Assembly: GCF_001647275.1 (NCBI RefSeq)
Contig: NZ_LRMM01000049.1
Location: 1-39,720 of the forward strand
Direction of reading: 5' to 3'
DNA from: Rufibacter ruber
GTDB lineage: Bacteria > Bacteroidota > Bacteroidia > Cytophagales > Hymenobacteraceae
Length of the DNA stretch: 39,720 bases
Shown: positions 1 through 7,098 of the stretch, one piece after another
Layout: each line of letters begins with the position of its first letter
Position numbering within the stretch: the stretch's first letter is position 1
Translations under genes and position numbers: made by a program
Notes under the pieces: model-generated
The model's input: only the letters and a program-made list of their open reading frames with translations
Database searches by the model: none
What the model was told of the DNA's origin: nothing

Positions 1-93
1 CTGCCTGATACGGCTCAGGGCGGCTTGTTTGGCTTTCGCAAATTCGGCCTCATCCCAGCGCGGCTCCAGCAGAATCTCCTCTACCAGTTTCAT
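1..93 (-). CDS. Possible M16-type zinc peptidase fragment, cut by the window edge
   Basis: An open minus-strand frame starts at an ATG at 93-91 and runs off the left edge, giving 31 residues. It reads MKLVEEILLEPRWDEAEF and continues with a Lys/Ala/Arg-rich helix. This resembles the helix after the core sheet in M16 (pitrilysin-like) peptidase domains, which often has an EEhLLxPRWDExEF pattern. An in-frame TGA lies 24 bases upstream of the ATG. The piece is therefore either the start of a truncated gene or the broken end of a longer one. The family call rests on pattern resemblance alone. Confidence 0.3.
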   Translation of the reverse strand, partial: MKLVEEILLEPRWDEAEFAKAKQAALSRIRQ

Positions 94-110
94 AACCTGA
101 GTTCTTGCCA

Positions 111-141
111 GACCTCACAGGATTTGAAAACCTGTGAGGTC
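111..141. repeat. Perfect 11-bp hairpin, terminator-like
   Basis: GACCTCACAGG at 111-121 is matched by CCTGTGAGGTC at 131-141 around a 9-base loop, and TTTTAG follows. It could act as a terminator or be a dispersed hairpin repeat. Related sequences are, to my recollection, common between genes in Cytophagales. Confidence 0.6.
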
Positions 142-143
142 TT

Positions 144-525
144 TTAGTTGTAGTTGCTTCTGGCCCAGACACTCCAGACGCTACGAGGTCTTTTGAAAAG
201 GCCGTTTGCTCATGGTTGATTGCTGAAAAGAAGTGCGGTCGCGAGTTTTCAACTCGTGCCTTGAAGTGGCGCAAGTCTCCAGACCCGCCGGGAATCAGGG
301 CCGGGATTAACTTTTTTTTAGTTCAGCAGCGAGAGCAGGAAAAATGCCCTAAATCTGTGGTTTCGCGGCGTTCCCGCGAAGGTAGGCTGGAGACTACCCG
401 GCACATGGAGGCACGAGTCTGGAGTCTCGCGCCAGTACTTTGAACAATCAGCCATACGCAATCAGCTATTTCAAAAAGACCTCGTAGCGACCGGAGTGTC
501 TGCGCCAGCAGCTGTTGCAGCCCTA
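144..525. repeat. Large imperfect inverted repeat, arms about 130 bp
   Basis: The segment around 160-290 aligns to the reverse complement of about 378-508. Both arms share, in order, an ACACTCC...GCTACGAGGTCTTTT block, a TATGGCTGATTG-like block, a GCGAG...ACTCGTGCC block and an AGTCTCCAG block. The outermost 40 bases match best and the inner parts have drifted. No open frame in it looks real. It resembles the remains of a REP-type or MITE-type element. Confidence 0.55.
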
Positions 526-561
526 TAAAACCCACCGCCTCAACCCGTGCAAAAGTTTCTA

Positions 562-602
562 TTCTGTTTTGGGGCTGTTTTCAGAAAAACAGCAAAACAG
601 AA
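562..602. repeat. 40-bp palindrome family, copy 1
   Basis: The left arm is TTCTGTTTTGGGGCTGTTTT and the right arm is AAAACAGCAAAACAGAA, with a short centre. The right arm has lost the GGCC block. It lies about 165 bases upstream of the thiolase gene. Confidence 0.75.
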
Positions 603-768
603 GTTCCTCCTCCGGCAATTCCGCCAGAAAAAACCTCGACAGACGCTACACCTTACGGGCATCTTTCTTAAACTTGGGCACAATAGAACCAACACAGCCT
701 AACAAGCGTTTGCTTTTTAACAGCAAGACCTGTAATTTCAGACCATCAAACTAGAAAACACTACTTAT

Positions 769-1953
769 ATGCAAGTAAAAGAAGTATATGTCATTTCTGC
801 GGTGCGTACCCCCATCGGGAGCTTTGGCGGCGCATTGGCCAGTTTTTCTGCCACGCAACTGGGCGCCATTGCCATTAAAGGCGCGCTGGAGAAAGCCGGC
901 GTTGACAAAAGCCAGGTGCAGGAAGTGATCATGGGCAACGTGCTGTCGGCCAACCTGGGCCAGGCCCCGGCGCGGCAGGCGGCTATTTTTGCCGGACTGG
1001 GCTACGAGGTAGAGTGCACCACGGTGAACAAAGTGTGTGCCTCTGGCTCCAAGGCCATCATGTTCGCGGCGCAGGCCATTATGCTGGGTCACAAAGACGT
1101 GATTGTGGCGGGCGGCATGGAAAGCATGAGCAACGTGCCGTATTACCTGGACAAAGCCCGCTTCGGGGCGAAAATGGGGCACGGCCAGATGATTGACGGC
1201 CTCATCAGAGACGGCCTCTGGGACGTGTACGGCGACTACCACATGGGCAACGCCGCCGAGAATACCGCCAAAGAGCTAGGTATTACCCGCGAAATGCAGG
1301 ACGAGTACGCCATCAGCTCATACCGCAAGGCGGCCGAAGCAGCCAAAGGCGGTTTCCTGAAAGACGAGATTGTGCCGGTTGAGATTCCGCAGCGGGGAAA
1401 AGACCCTATCTTAGTGACTGAAGACGAAGAGTACAGCAAAGTGAACTTCGAGAAAATCCCGGGCCTGCGTCCGGTGTTTGACAAGGAAGGCACCGTGACC
1501 GCAGCCAACGCCTCTACCCTGAATGACGGCGCGGCGGCTATTTTGCTCATGAGCAAGGAGAAAGCCGAGGAACTGGGCGTGAAACCCATCGCCAAAATCA
1601 GAGGCTTCGCCGATGCCGAGCAAGAGCCGAAGTGGTTCACCACCACCCCCGCCCTGGCCATTCCCAAAGCGTTGAAAGTAGCCGGCGTAGAGGCGTCTGA
1701 AGTAGACTTCTATGAAATCAATGAGGCGTTCTCGGTGGTTTCGCTGGCCAACAACCAGAAACTAGGCCTGGAAGGCGGCAACGTGAACGTGTACGGCGGC
1801 GCGGTTTCTCTGGGTCACCCGCTGGGAGCCTCAGGCGCTAGAATTGTCACCACCCTCTTGAACGTGCTGGAGAAAAAAGGCGGCAAGATTGGCGTGACCG
1901 GCATCTGCAACGGCGGCGGCGGTGCCTCGGCCATTGTGCTGGAGAAACTGTAG
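769..1953 (+). CDS. Acetyl-CoA C-acetyltransferase (thiolase)
   Basis: This 394-residue cytosolic enzyme should catalyse reversible Claisen condensation of two acetyl-CoA, or thiolytic cleavage of beta-ketoacyl-CoA. It opens with the family start EVYVISAVRTPIGSFGG. The nucleophilic cysteine is Cys90 in NKVCASGSKA. His350 lies in GHPLGASGA and the second catalytic cysteine, Cys380, in GICNGGGGASA. All three match the biosynthetic thiolases, and the length is typical. The gene stands alone and ends in a clear intrinsic terminator about 30 bases downstream, so it is probably monocistronic. Whether it serves fatty-acid breakdown, ketone metabolism or an acetoacetyl-CoA route cannot be told from its neighbours. 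Confidence 0.95.
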   Translation: MQVKEVYVISAVRTPIGSFGGALASFSATQLGAIAIKGALEKAGVDKSQVQEVIMGNVLSANLGQAPARQAAIFAGLGYEVECTTVNKVCASGSKAIMFAAQAIMLGHKDVIVAGGMESMSNVPYYLDKARFGAKMGHGQMIDGLIRDGLWDVYGDYHMGNAAENTAKELGITREMQDEYAISSYRKAAEAAKGGFLKDEIVPVEIPQRGKDPILVTEDEEYSKVNFEKIPGLRPVFDKEGTVTAANASTLNDGAAAILLMSKEKAEELGVKPIAKIRGFADAEQEPKWFTTTPALAIPKALKVAGVEASEVDFYEINEAFSVVSLANNQKLGLEGGNVNVYGGAVSLGHPLGASGARIVTTLLNVLEKKGGKIGVTGICNGGGGASAIVLEKL

Positions 1954-1979
1954 CAGCCTGCAGAACTATACTAATCCTG

Positions 1980-2011
1980 AAAAGCCTTACGTTTTATGTA
2001 AGGCTTTTTTT
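1980..2011 (+). terminator. Intrinsic terminator after the thiolase gene
   Basis: AAAGCCTTAC at 1981-1990 pairs with GTAAGGCTTT at 1998-2007 around a short loop, followed by a run of T. Confidence 0.9.
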
Positions 2012-2212
2012 ATGGAATCTATGGAAACCTCTCTCCCTCGCCTCCGGTGAAGGTGGGCTGTCTTCGGCCTCTGGCCGAGTTCTCGCCTATTTTGCTAACT
2101 TAATCATGGGCGGCATGCAACTGATAATACAATCTATGGAGTTGAGCGAGGGTTTCTGGAGTTGAGCGAGGGTTTTGTGTTTTAGCGCAATCCGTCCGCG
2201 CGGCGGAAAGTA

Positions 2213-2258
2213 TTTTTCGCGTCGCTGTTTTTCCAAAAACAGCCCGAAAACGCGAAAA
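2213..2258. repeat. 40-bp palindrome family, copy 2
   Basis: The inner arms CTGTTTTT and AAAAACAG are intact around a CC centre. The outer arms are of the GCG type (TTTTTCGCGT and ACGCGAAAA) rather than the more common CTG/CAG type. Confidence 0.7.
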
Positions 2259-2438
2259 GGCCCTTCCTGAAATCAGAGCGGCCATGGTTGCTACAAATCC
2301 AGGCGGCACTCTCCCCAACCAGCCGGACGTGGGAGCTTTCGGCTGGCGCGTACCCACAAGCTTCAAAGGCGAGGGTAAAACGCGTGGGCTTAACGAAACA
2401 AATTTGGGGAACAGTTAAAGCACTTACCAGAAATTATG

Positions 2439-2480
2439 TCTGTTTTGGAGCTGTTTTTGCAAAAAGAGGCCTAAAACAGA
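2439..2480. repeat. 40-bp palindrome family, copy 3
   Basis: The left arm is TCTGTTTTGGAGCTGTTTTT and the right arm AAAAAGAGGCCTAAAACAGA. The right inner arm carries GAGG where the consensus has CAGG. The same change is seen in the copies at 6210 and 10244, suggesting a subfamily. Confidence 0.75.
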
Positions 2481-2548
2481 ATACATAAGCGACCATGGGC
2501 CAGCGGGAAACGGCGCGGCCCTGGTTTTGAAAAGATGAAATCCCGTTA

Positions 2549-2556
2549 TTGCTTTG
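2549..2556 (+). promoter_or_regulatory. Possible -7 box (TTGCTTTG) of the repeat-protein gene
   Basis: TTGCTTTG matches the Bacteroidota -7 consensus TAnnTTTG except at the second base. It ends five bases before the ATG at 2562. Transcription would then begin at or next to the start codon, which argues against the upstream in-frame ATG at 2535. Confidence 0.35.
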
Positions 2557-2561
2557 CAGAC

Positions 2562-3890
2562 ATGAAGAAACTTCTCTTTCTAGGTATTGGTATGATGCTG
2601 GGCATCGGGCTTGCCCGCCCCGCGCAGGCGCAGACGCGGGTGGTCACCTACTATGACTCGCTGCAATCTGCCATCAAAGAGGAGTACTACATCAAGACCA
2701 AGCCAGACACCGTGCTGCACGGCTACTACCGCAAGTACTACACCACCGGCGAGCTCCTGGCATTGGTCAAAGTGGTAGACGGCAAGCGCGACAGCCTGTA
2801 CACCGAATTCTCCCAGGACGGGAAACCCTCGCTCATCATTCCGTACAAAGACGGCAAGCGCAACGGCACCTTTGTGAGCACCTACCCCAGCGGCAGCAAA
2901 CTGCAGGAGGGCCAGTACGTGAATGACGTGCAGAGCGGCCTGTTCAAAAACTACTATGAAAGCGGCCAGCTCAAGCAGGAGGCCATCATGAAAGACGGGT
3001 TCCCTGAGGGGGTGGTGAAAGAATATTACCCTTCCGGAAAACTTAAGTCAGAAATCACCTACCAGAACAAGCAGCAGAGCGGCCTGGCCCTCACCTACCA
3101 CCCCAACGGCGTGAAAGAAACGGAGGCCACCTACAAAAACGGCATGCTGATTGGCGACGTGAAAACCTATTATGACAACGGCCAGCTGGAAACCGAAACC
3201 TTCAGCGCCGCCCCCACCAAGCCCGCCCGCTTCAAAAGCTACTACCGCTCCGGCAAACTCATGACCGAGGGCAGCGTACTGGCGGGCAAGCCCGAAGGCC
3301 CTTCCACCTCGTACTATGAGAACGGCCAGAAACGCAGCGCCCTCACGTTCAGCAAAGGCGTTAAAACAGGCCTGGCCCAGTACTGGGACGAGAACGGAAA
3401 GCTCAAAGAGGAAATCAAGTACAGCAACGGCGAACGTGACCGTAAAATCACCCGCTACTACCCTTCCGGCGCCGTGGCCGCGCAGCAGGAATTCAAAGAC
3501 AACAAACCCTTCGGGACGTGGCAGGAATTCTACGAGAACAAGCAGCTCAAGCTCTCTGAGCCCTACAAGAACGGCCGCATCACCGGCGAGCGCCTCACCT
3601 ACCATGACAACGGCCAGGTAGCCACCCGCGCCACCTACCTCAACAACAAAATCCTGAACTCAGAAATCACTTACTACCCCAGCGGCAAAGTCAAGTCAGA
3701 AGCCCTGTACAAAGACGGCCTAAAATTCGGGACGTTCAAGCAGCTCTACGAGAACGGCAAAACCGAAAAAGCCGGCGCCTACCGCAACAACCGCGAGACC
3801 GGCTCCTGGAAATTCTTCGACGAGAGCGGCAAGCTCCTCAAAACCGTGGAGTACCGCAACGGCCAGGTGCAGTCTGAGAAGAAGCACTAG
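2562..3890 (+). CDS. Exported MORN-variant repeat protein (YwqK-like)
   Basis: This protein of about 442 residues starts with an export signal, MKKLLFLGIGMMLGIG, ending near AQAQ. I chose the ATG at 2562 over an in-frame ATG nine codons upstream because the signal peptide and a -7-like box both fit it. The rest is roughly fifteen to eighteen repeats of about 23 residues with the pattern YYxSGxLKxExxYKxGxxxG, the MORN_2 variant found in proteins annotated as YwqK-family antitoxin. Such repeats form an elongated beta structure. The antitoxin name is inherited and no toxin partner is visible here. In Bacteroidota these proteins are usually exported and of unknown role. Repeat identity is firm; function is unknown. 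Confidence 0.85.
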   Translation: MKKLLFLGIGMMLGIGLARPAQAQTRVVTYYDSLQSAIKEEYYIKTKPDTVLHGYYRKYYTTGELLALVKVVDGKRDSLYTEFSQDGKPSLIIPYKDGKRNGTFVSTYPSGSKLQEGQYVNDVQSGLFKNYYESGQLKQEAIMKDGFPEGVVKEYYPSGKLKSEITYQNKQQSGLALTYHPNGVKETEATYKNGMLIGDVKTYYDNGQLETETFSAAPTKPARFKSYYRSGKLMTEGSVLAGKPEGPSTSYYENGQKRSALTFSKGVKTGLAQYWDENGKLKEEIKYSNGERDRKITRYYPSGAVAAQQEFKDNKPFGTWQEFYENKQLKLSEPYKNGRITGERLTYHDNGQVATRATYLNNKILNSEITYYPSGKVKSEALYKDGLKFGTFKQLYENGKTEKAGAYRNNRETGSWKFFDESGKLLKTVEYRNGQVQSEKKH

Positions 3891-3918
3891 AATTGCTGAT
3901 TGTTAATTGCTGATTGAT

Positions 3919-3960
3919 TTTCTGTTTTCGCTATTTTGGCCAAAACAGGCCGAAAACGCC
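3919..3960. repeat. 40-bp palindrome family, copy 4 (left end of a composite element)
   Basis: The left arm TTTCTGTTTTCGCTATTTTG is diverged. The right arm CAAAACAGGCCGAAAACGCC is close to consensus. It directly abuts the left GGCGTTAC palindrome at 3961. Confidence 0.75.
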
Positions 3961-4122
3961 GTAGCGGCGTTACCCTGTAACGCCGTGTCTCCATGCAACA
4001 AAACCGCCCCTTCCTGAACAGACCATCTTCAAAGCTTAAAATTATCTACTCAACGGCGCTTGGTAGGTATTGAAGCGTACGCTGTATTGTGGCACCACGT
4101 CGTTACAGGGTAACGCCGCTAC

Positions 4123-4171
4123 AATTCTGGTTTTCGGCCTGATTTTCAGAAAACAAGCCAAAAACAGAATT
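4123..4171. repeat. 40-bp palindrome family, copy 5 (right end of the composite element)
   Basis: The left arm AATTCTGGTTTTCGGCCTG and the right arm AAGCCAAAAACAGAATT flank a TTTTCAGAAAA centre. Pairing extends to AATTC and GAATT at the outer ends. Confidence 0.8.
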
Positions 4172-4222
4172 TCCGCCCTGCGGATTCCTGCCCTAAAATT
4201 TCCCGCATTGCGTTTTCTGCCG

Positions 4223-4230
4223 TACTTTAG
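4223..4230 (+). promoter_or_regulatory. Possible -7 box (TACTTTAG) of the biotin operon
   Basis: TACTTTAG differs from TAnnTTTG at one base and lies 26 bases before the bioB start. No convincing -33 TTG is seen at normal spacing, so this is tentative. Confidence 0.3.
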
Positions 4231-4256
4231 CCGTCTAAACCAGACATGAACTGACT

Positions 4257-5303
4257 ATGACGGACGCTACGCACACCGCCCCAATCCGCACCGATTGGTC
4301 TATGGAGGAAATCCGCGCCATCTACTATAAACCCGTGTTGGAACTCATTGTAGAAGCCAGCCAGGTGCACAAGCAGTACCAGGCCACCGGCGAGGTACAG
4401 GTGTGCACGCTCCTGAGCGTGAAAACCGGCGGCTGCCCCGAAGACTGCGCCTATTGTCCGCAGGCCGCGCGCTACCACACAGATGTGCCGGTGCACAAGC
4501 TGTTGAGCAATGAAACCGTTCTAAAAGCCGCCCGGGAAGCCAAGGAAGGCGGTTCCACCCGCTTCTGCATGGGCGCCGCCTGGCGCGAAGTGCGGGACAA
4601 CCGCGACTTTGACCGCGTGCTGGAAATGGTGGAAGGCGTGAACGAACTGGGGCTGGAGGTGTGCTGCACCCTGGGCATGGTGAACGAATACCAGGCCGAG
4701 CGCCTGAAACAGGCCGGCCTCTACGCCTACAATCACAACCTGGACACGTCTGAGGAAAACTACAGCAACATCATCACCACCCGCACCTACGGCGACCGCC
4801 TCAACACCATTGACAACGTGCGCAAAGCCGGTATCTCAGTCTGCAGCGGCGGTATCATTGGCTTAGGCGAGACGGACGATGACCGTATTGCCATGCTCCA
4901 CGTGCTGGCCAACCTGGCCGAGCATCCAGAATCTGTGCCGGTAAATGCGCTGGTGCCCGTTGAAGGCACGCCGCTGGCCGAGCAGCCGCGCGTGAGCGTC
5001 TGGGAAATGGTGCGCATGATTGCCACCGCCCGTATTCTTATGCCCAAAACCATGGTGCGTTTATCCGCGGGGCGGCAGGAAATGCCGGTGAGCGAGCAGG
5101 CGCTGTGCTTTTTGTCCGGGGCCAACTCCATCTTCTCCGGTGACAAACTGTTGACCACGCCCAATCCTGGCTTCGCCGATGACAAAGCCATGTTTGAGCT
5201 GCTGGGCCTCACCCCGCGCAAGTCCTTCAAAACCGAGACCGCCTGCGGTGGCACCATGCCCGCGCCCGCAGAAGCTATTCCCGCTGAACTAGCCGCTGAA
5301 TAA
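4257..5303 (+). CDS. bioB: Biotin synthase
   Basis: This radical-SAM enzyme inserts sulfur into dethiobiotin, the last step of biotin synthesis. The protein has 348 residues, normal for the family. The cluster-binding motif is [10 protein letters not shown], with Cys60, Cys64 and Cys67. Later segments typical of BioB are [18 protein letters not shown] and the LSAGRQEM stretch that supplies the [2Fe-2S] site arginine. It is the first gene of a bioBFDA operon; bioF begins eight bases after its stop. A tiny ATG-AAC-TGA frame lies just upstream at 4246. A composite repeat element fills the region before it. Confidence 0.97.
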   Translation: MTDATHTAPIRTDWSMEEIRAIYYKPVLELIVEASQVHKQYQATGEVQVCTLLSVKTGGCPEDCAYCPQAARYHTDVPVHKLLSNETVLKAAREAKEGGSTRFCMGAAWREVRDNRDFDRVLEMVEGVNELGLEVCCTLGMVNEYQAERLKQAGLYAYNHNLDTSEENYSNIITTRTYGDRLNTIDNVRKAGISVCSGGIIGLGETDDDRIAMLHVLANLAEHPESVPVNALVPVEGTPLAEQPRVSVWEMVRMIATARILMPKTMVRLSAGRQEMPVSEQALCFLSGANSIFSGDKLLTTPNPGFADDKAMFELLGLTPRKSFKTETACGGTMPAPAEAIPAELAAE

Positions 5304-5311
5304 TTACTACC

Positions 5312-6448
5312 ATGAAGGTGCCGGAACGTCTGTTGCAGCAACTGGAAATCCGTGCCCAGCGCGGAATCCTTCGGCAGCTGACGTGCCCGCCCGCGGGCTT
5401 AGTGGATTTCAGCTCCAATGATTATCTGGGTTTGGCGCAGTCAACGCAACTGGCACAACTAATTACGGAAGAACTGGACGGCATTCCCGCCCACGGCGCC
5501 ACCGGCTCAAGGTTGTTGAGCGGCAATTCGGCGTACGCTGAGGAACTGGAAACCGAGATTGCCGCTTTTCACCGCGCCGAGGCGGCCTTGCTCTACACCT
5601 CCGGCTACGCGGCCAACTGCGGTTTTTTCTCTTCGGTGCCGCAGCGCGGCGATACCATCTTCTATGACGAGGCCAGCCACGCCTCCATGAAAGACGGCAT
5701 CAAGTTGAGCTTCGCGCAGAGTTTCCCGTTCCGCCACAATGACCTGGAGGACCTGAAGAAGAAACTCGCCCGCGCCCAAGGCGATGTCTACGTGGCTGTG
5801 GAGTCATTGTATTCTATGGACGGGGATTTCGCGCCATTAACTGAGTTGGCTGAGCTGTGTCAGGAGCACGGGCTGTACCTGGTGGTAGACGAGGCGCACA
5901 GCAACGGCCTGTATGGACCAAACGGCGAAGGTCTGATGTCGGCGCTGGGGCTGGAGGATAAAGTGTTTGCGCGGGTCATGACCTTCGGGAAAGCCGTGGG
6001 CTGCCACGGGGCCGCTGTGGTGGGTGCCAAAGAGCTCAGGCAGTTTCTGCTCAACTTCAGCCGTCCGTTTGTCTATACTACTGCGCTGCCGTTGGCTTCT
6101 TTATCAGCGATAAAACACGCGTACCGCTTATTTCCCCAGCTTTCCGCTGCGCGGAAACAGGTGCAAGACTTAGCCAATTATTACCAATCGCTCACGCGAA
6201 ACGAGAAACCTGTTTTCGGCCTGTTTTCTGGAAAAGAGGCCGAAAACGCAAGTCCCATCCAGGCCTGGCAACTGCCGGACCCGGTGGCACTTCGGGCGTT
6301 AGCCCAACGAATACAACAAGCGGGCTTTGACGTGCGCCCGGTGTTCAGCCCTACCGTTCCGGCCGGAAAAGAACGGCTCCGGTTGGTGCTGCACGCCTTC
6401 AACACCCAAGCCCAAGTACAAGAACTATGGAACCTGCTTACCCTTTAG
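5312..6448 (+). CDS. bioF: 8-amino-7-oxononanoate synthase carrying an in-frame palindromic repeat
   Basis: This PLP enzyme condenses a pimeloyl thioester with alanine to give 8-amino-7-oxononanoate. The protein has 378 residues. The glycine-rich HGATGSRLLSG, the cofactor-binding VVDEAHSNG and the Schiff-base lysine Lys227 in MTFGKAVG are all present. The end PTVPAGKERLRL is typical of BioF. Unusually, residues about 299-313 (KPVFGLFSGKEAENA) are encoded by a copy of the window's palindrome family at 6210-6249. They sit just before SPIQAW, where E. coli BioF has only a short loop before SAIQP. The frame stays open, so the enzyme is probably functional with a surface-loop insertion. It overlaps bioD by 22 bases. 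Confidence 0.95.
   Translation: MKVPERLLQQLEIRAQRGILRQLTCPPAGLVDFSSNDYLGLAQSTQLAQLITEELDGIPAHGATGSRLLSGNSAYAEELETEIAAFHRAEAALLYTSGYAANCGFFSSVPQRGDTIFYDEASHASMKDGIKLSFAQSFPFRHNDLEDLKKKLARAQGDVYVAVESLYSMDGDFAPLTELAELCQEHGLYLVVDEAHSNGLYGPNGEGLMSALGLEDKVFARVMTFGKAVGCHGAAVVGAKELRQFLLNFSRPFVYTTALPLASLSAIKHAYRLFPQLSAARKQVQDLANYYQSLTRNEKPVFGLFSGKEAENASPIQAWQLPDPVALRALAQRIQQAGFDVRPVFSPTVPAGKERLRLVLHAFNTQAQVQELWNLLTL
6210..6249. repeat. 40-bp palindrome family, copy 6, inside bioF
   Basis: The left arm CTGTTTTCGGCCTGTTTTC and the right arm GAAAAGAGGCCGAAAACGC surround a TG centre. It is read in frame in bioF as VFGLFSGKEAEN with flanking residues. It is the only copy wholly inside a recognised gene in this window. 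Confidence 0.85.
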
Positions 6449-7098
6449 ACCCTAAACGCTACTTCGTGACCGGCATTGGCACCGACGTGGGCAAAACCGT
6501 GGCCGCCGCCATCCTGACCCAAGCCCTGCAAGCCGACTATTGGAAACCTATTCAGGCCGGTAACCTGGAAGACTCAGACACGCACGCGGTGCAGCGTTTG
6601 GTCACCAACCCCGTTTCTACCTTTCACCCGGAGGCCTACAAGCTCCAGATGCCCGCTTCGCCCCACACGGCCGCCGCCGCCGAAGGCATCAGGATTTCCT
6701 TAGATGAGATTCAAGCCCCTGCCACCAAAAACCATTTGGTGGTAGAAGGCGCGGGTGGCTTGATGGTGCCGCTGAACAACAATGATTTGGTCATTGACCT
6801 GATTCAACAGCTGGGCCTGGAGGTGATTCTGGTGTCCAGAAATTACCTGGGCAGCATCAACCACACGCTGTCGGCGGTAGAGGTCTTGAAGTACCGCAAG
6901 ATTCCGGTGGCGGGCATCATCTTCAACGGCGTGCCCAATGCCTCTACCGAGGATTTTATCCTGTACTACACTAAACTGCTGCGGCTGCCCACCATTTTCT
7001 GGGAAGACGAGTTCACCCCAGACGTGATCACCGGCTACGCCCAGACTTTCAGGGAACATTTTTTACCGTCTGCCCATGAACTTAGCCCAGCGCGATAA
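6427..7098 (+). CDS. bioD: Dethiobiotin synthetase
   Basis: This ATP-dependent enzyme closes the ureido ring of dethiobiotin from 7,8-diaminononanoate and CO2. The protein has 223 residues, normal for the family. The P-loop GIGTDVGKT occupies about residues 16-24, the substrate-site lysine is in YWKPIQAG, and the VEGAGGLMVPL segment is the second conserved block. The start overlaps the last 22 bases of bioF and its end overlaps bioA by 23 bases, so these genes are very likely translationally coupled. Confidence 0.95.
   Translation: MEPAYPLDPKRYFVTGIGTDVGKTVAAAILTQALQADYWKPIQAGNLEDSDTHAVQRLVTNPVSTFHPEAYKLQMPASPHTAAAAEGIRISLDEIQAPATKNHLVVEGAGGLMVPLNNNDLVIDLIQQLGLEVILVSRNYLGSINHTLSAVEVLKYRKIPVAGIIFNGVPNASTEDFILYYTKLLRLPTIFWEDEFTPDVITGYAQTFREHFLPSAHELSPAR

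Larger units (their letters stand above)
94..768. other. Gene-free region of decayed inverted repeats
   Basis: I see no convincing gene here; the short open frames have no recognisable protein features. The region holds a perfect 11-bp-stem hairpin (111-141), a large imperfect inverted repeat (about 144-525) and one copy of the 40-bp palindrome family (562-602). The thiolase gene starts at 769. Confidence 0.7.
2012..2561. other. Gene-free region with a tandem duplication and two palindromes
   Basis: No real gene is visible between the thiolase terminator and the exported repeat protein. A 20-bp unit beginning TGGAGTTGAGCGAGGGTTT occurs twice in tandem at 2137-2156 and 2157-2176. Two copies of the palindrome family follow (2213-2258 and 2439-2480). 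A possible -7 box sits just before the next start codon. Confidence 0.7.
3919..4171. repeat. Composite inverted element upstream of bioB
   Basis: Two 27-bp segments (3961-3987 and 4096-4122) are inverted copies with few mismatches. Each contains the palindromic core GGCGTTACCCTGTAACGCC or its complement. Each is capped on its outer side by a copy of the 40-bp palindrome family, at 3919-3960 and 4123-4171. About 108 bases of unremarkable sequence lie between them. The whole forms a nested inverted repeat of about 253 bp filling most of the gap before bioB. No reading frame in it looks real. Confidence 0.7.

Noticed and set aside
3048-3605. Long minus-strand open frame opposite the MORN-variant protein
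   Set aside because: It mirrors the codon periodicity of the real gene, is low in complexity (Val/Ala/Phe/Gly-rich) and shows no family features.
2562-3890. Toxin-antitoxin system suggested by the YwqK antitoxin label
   Set aside because: No adjacent toxin-like gene; the protein is exported and made of MORN-variant repeats, so the label is probably inherited.
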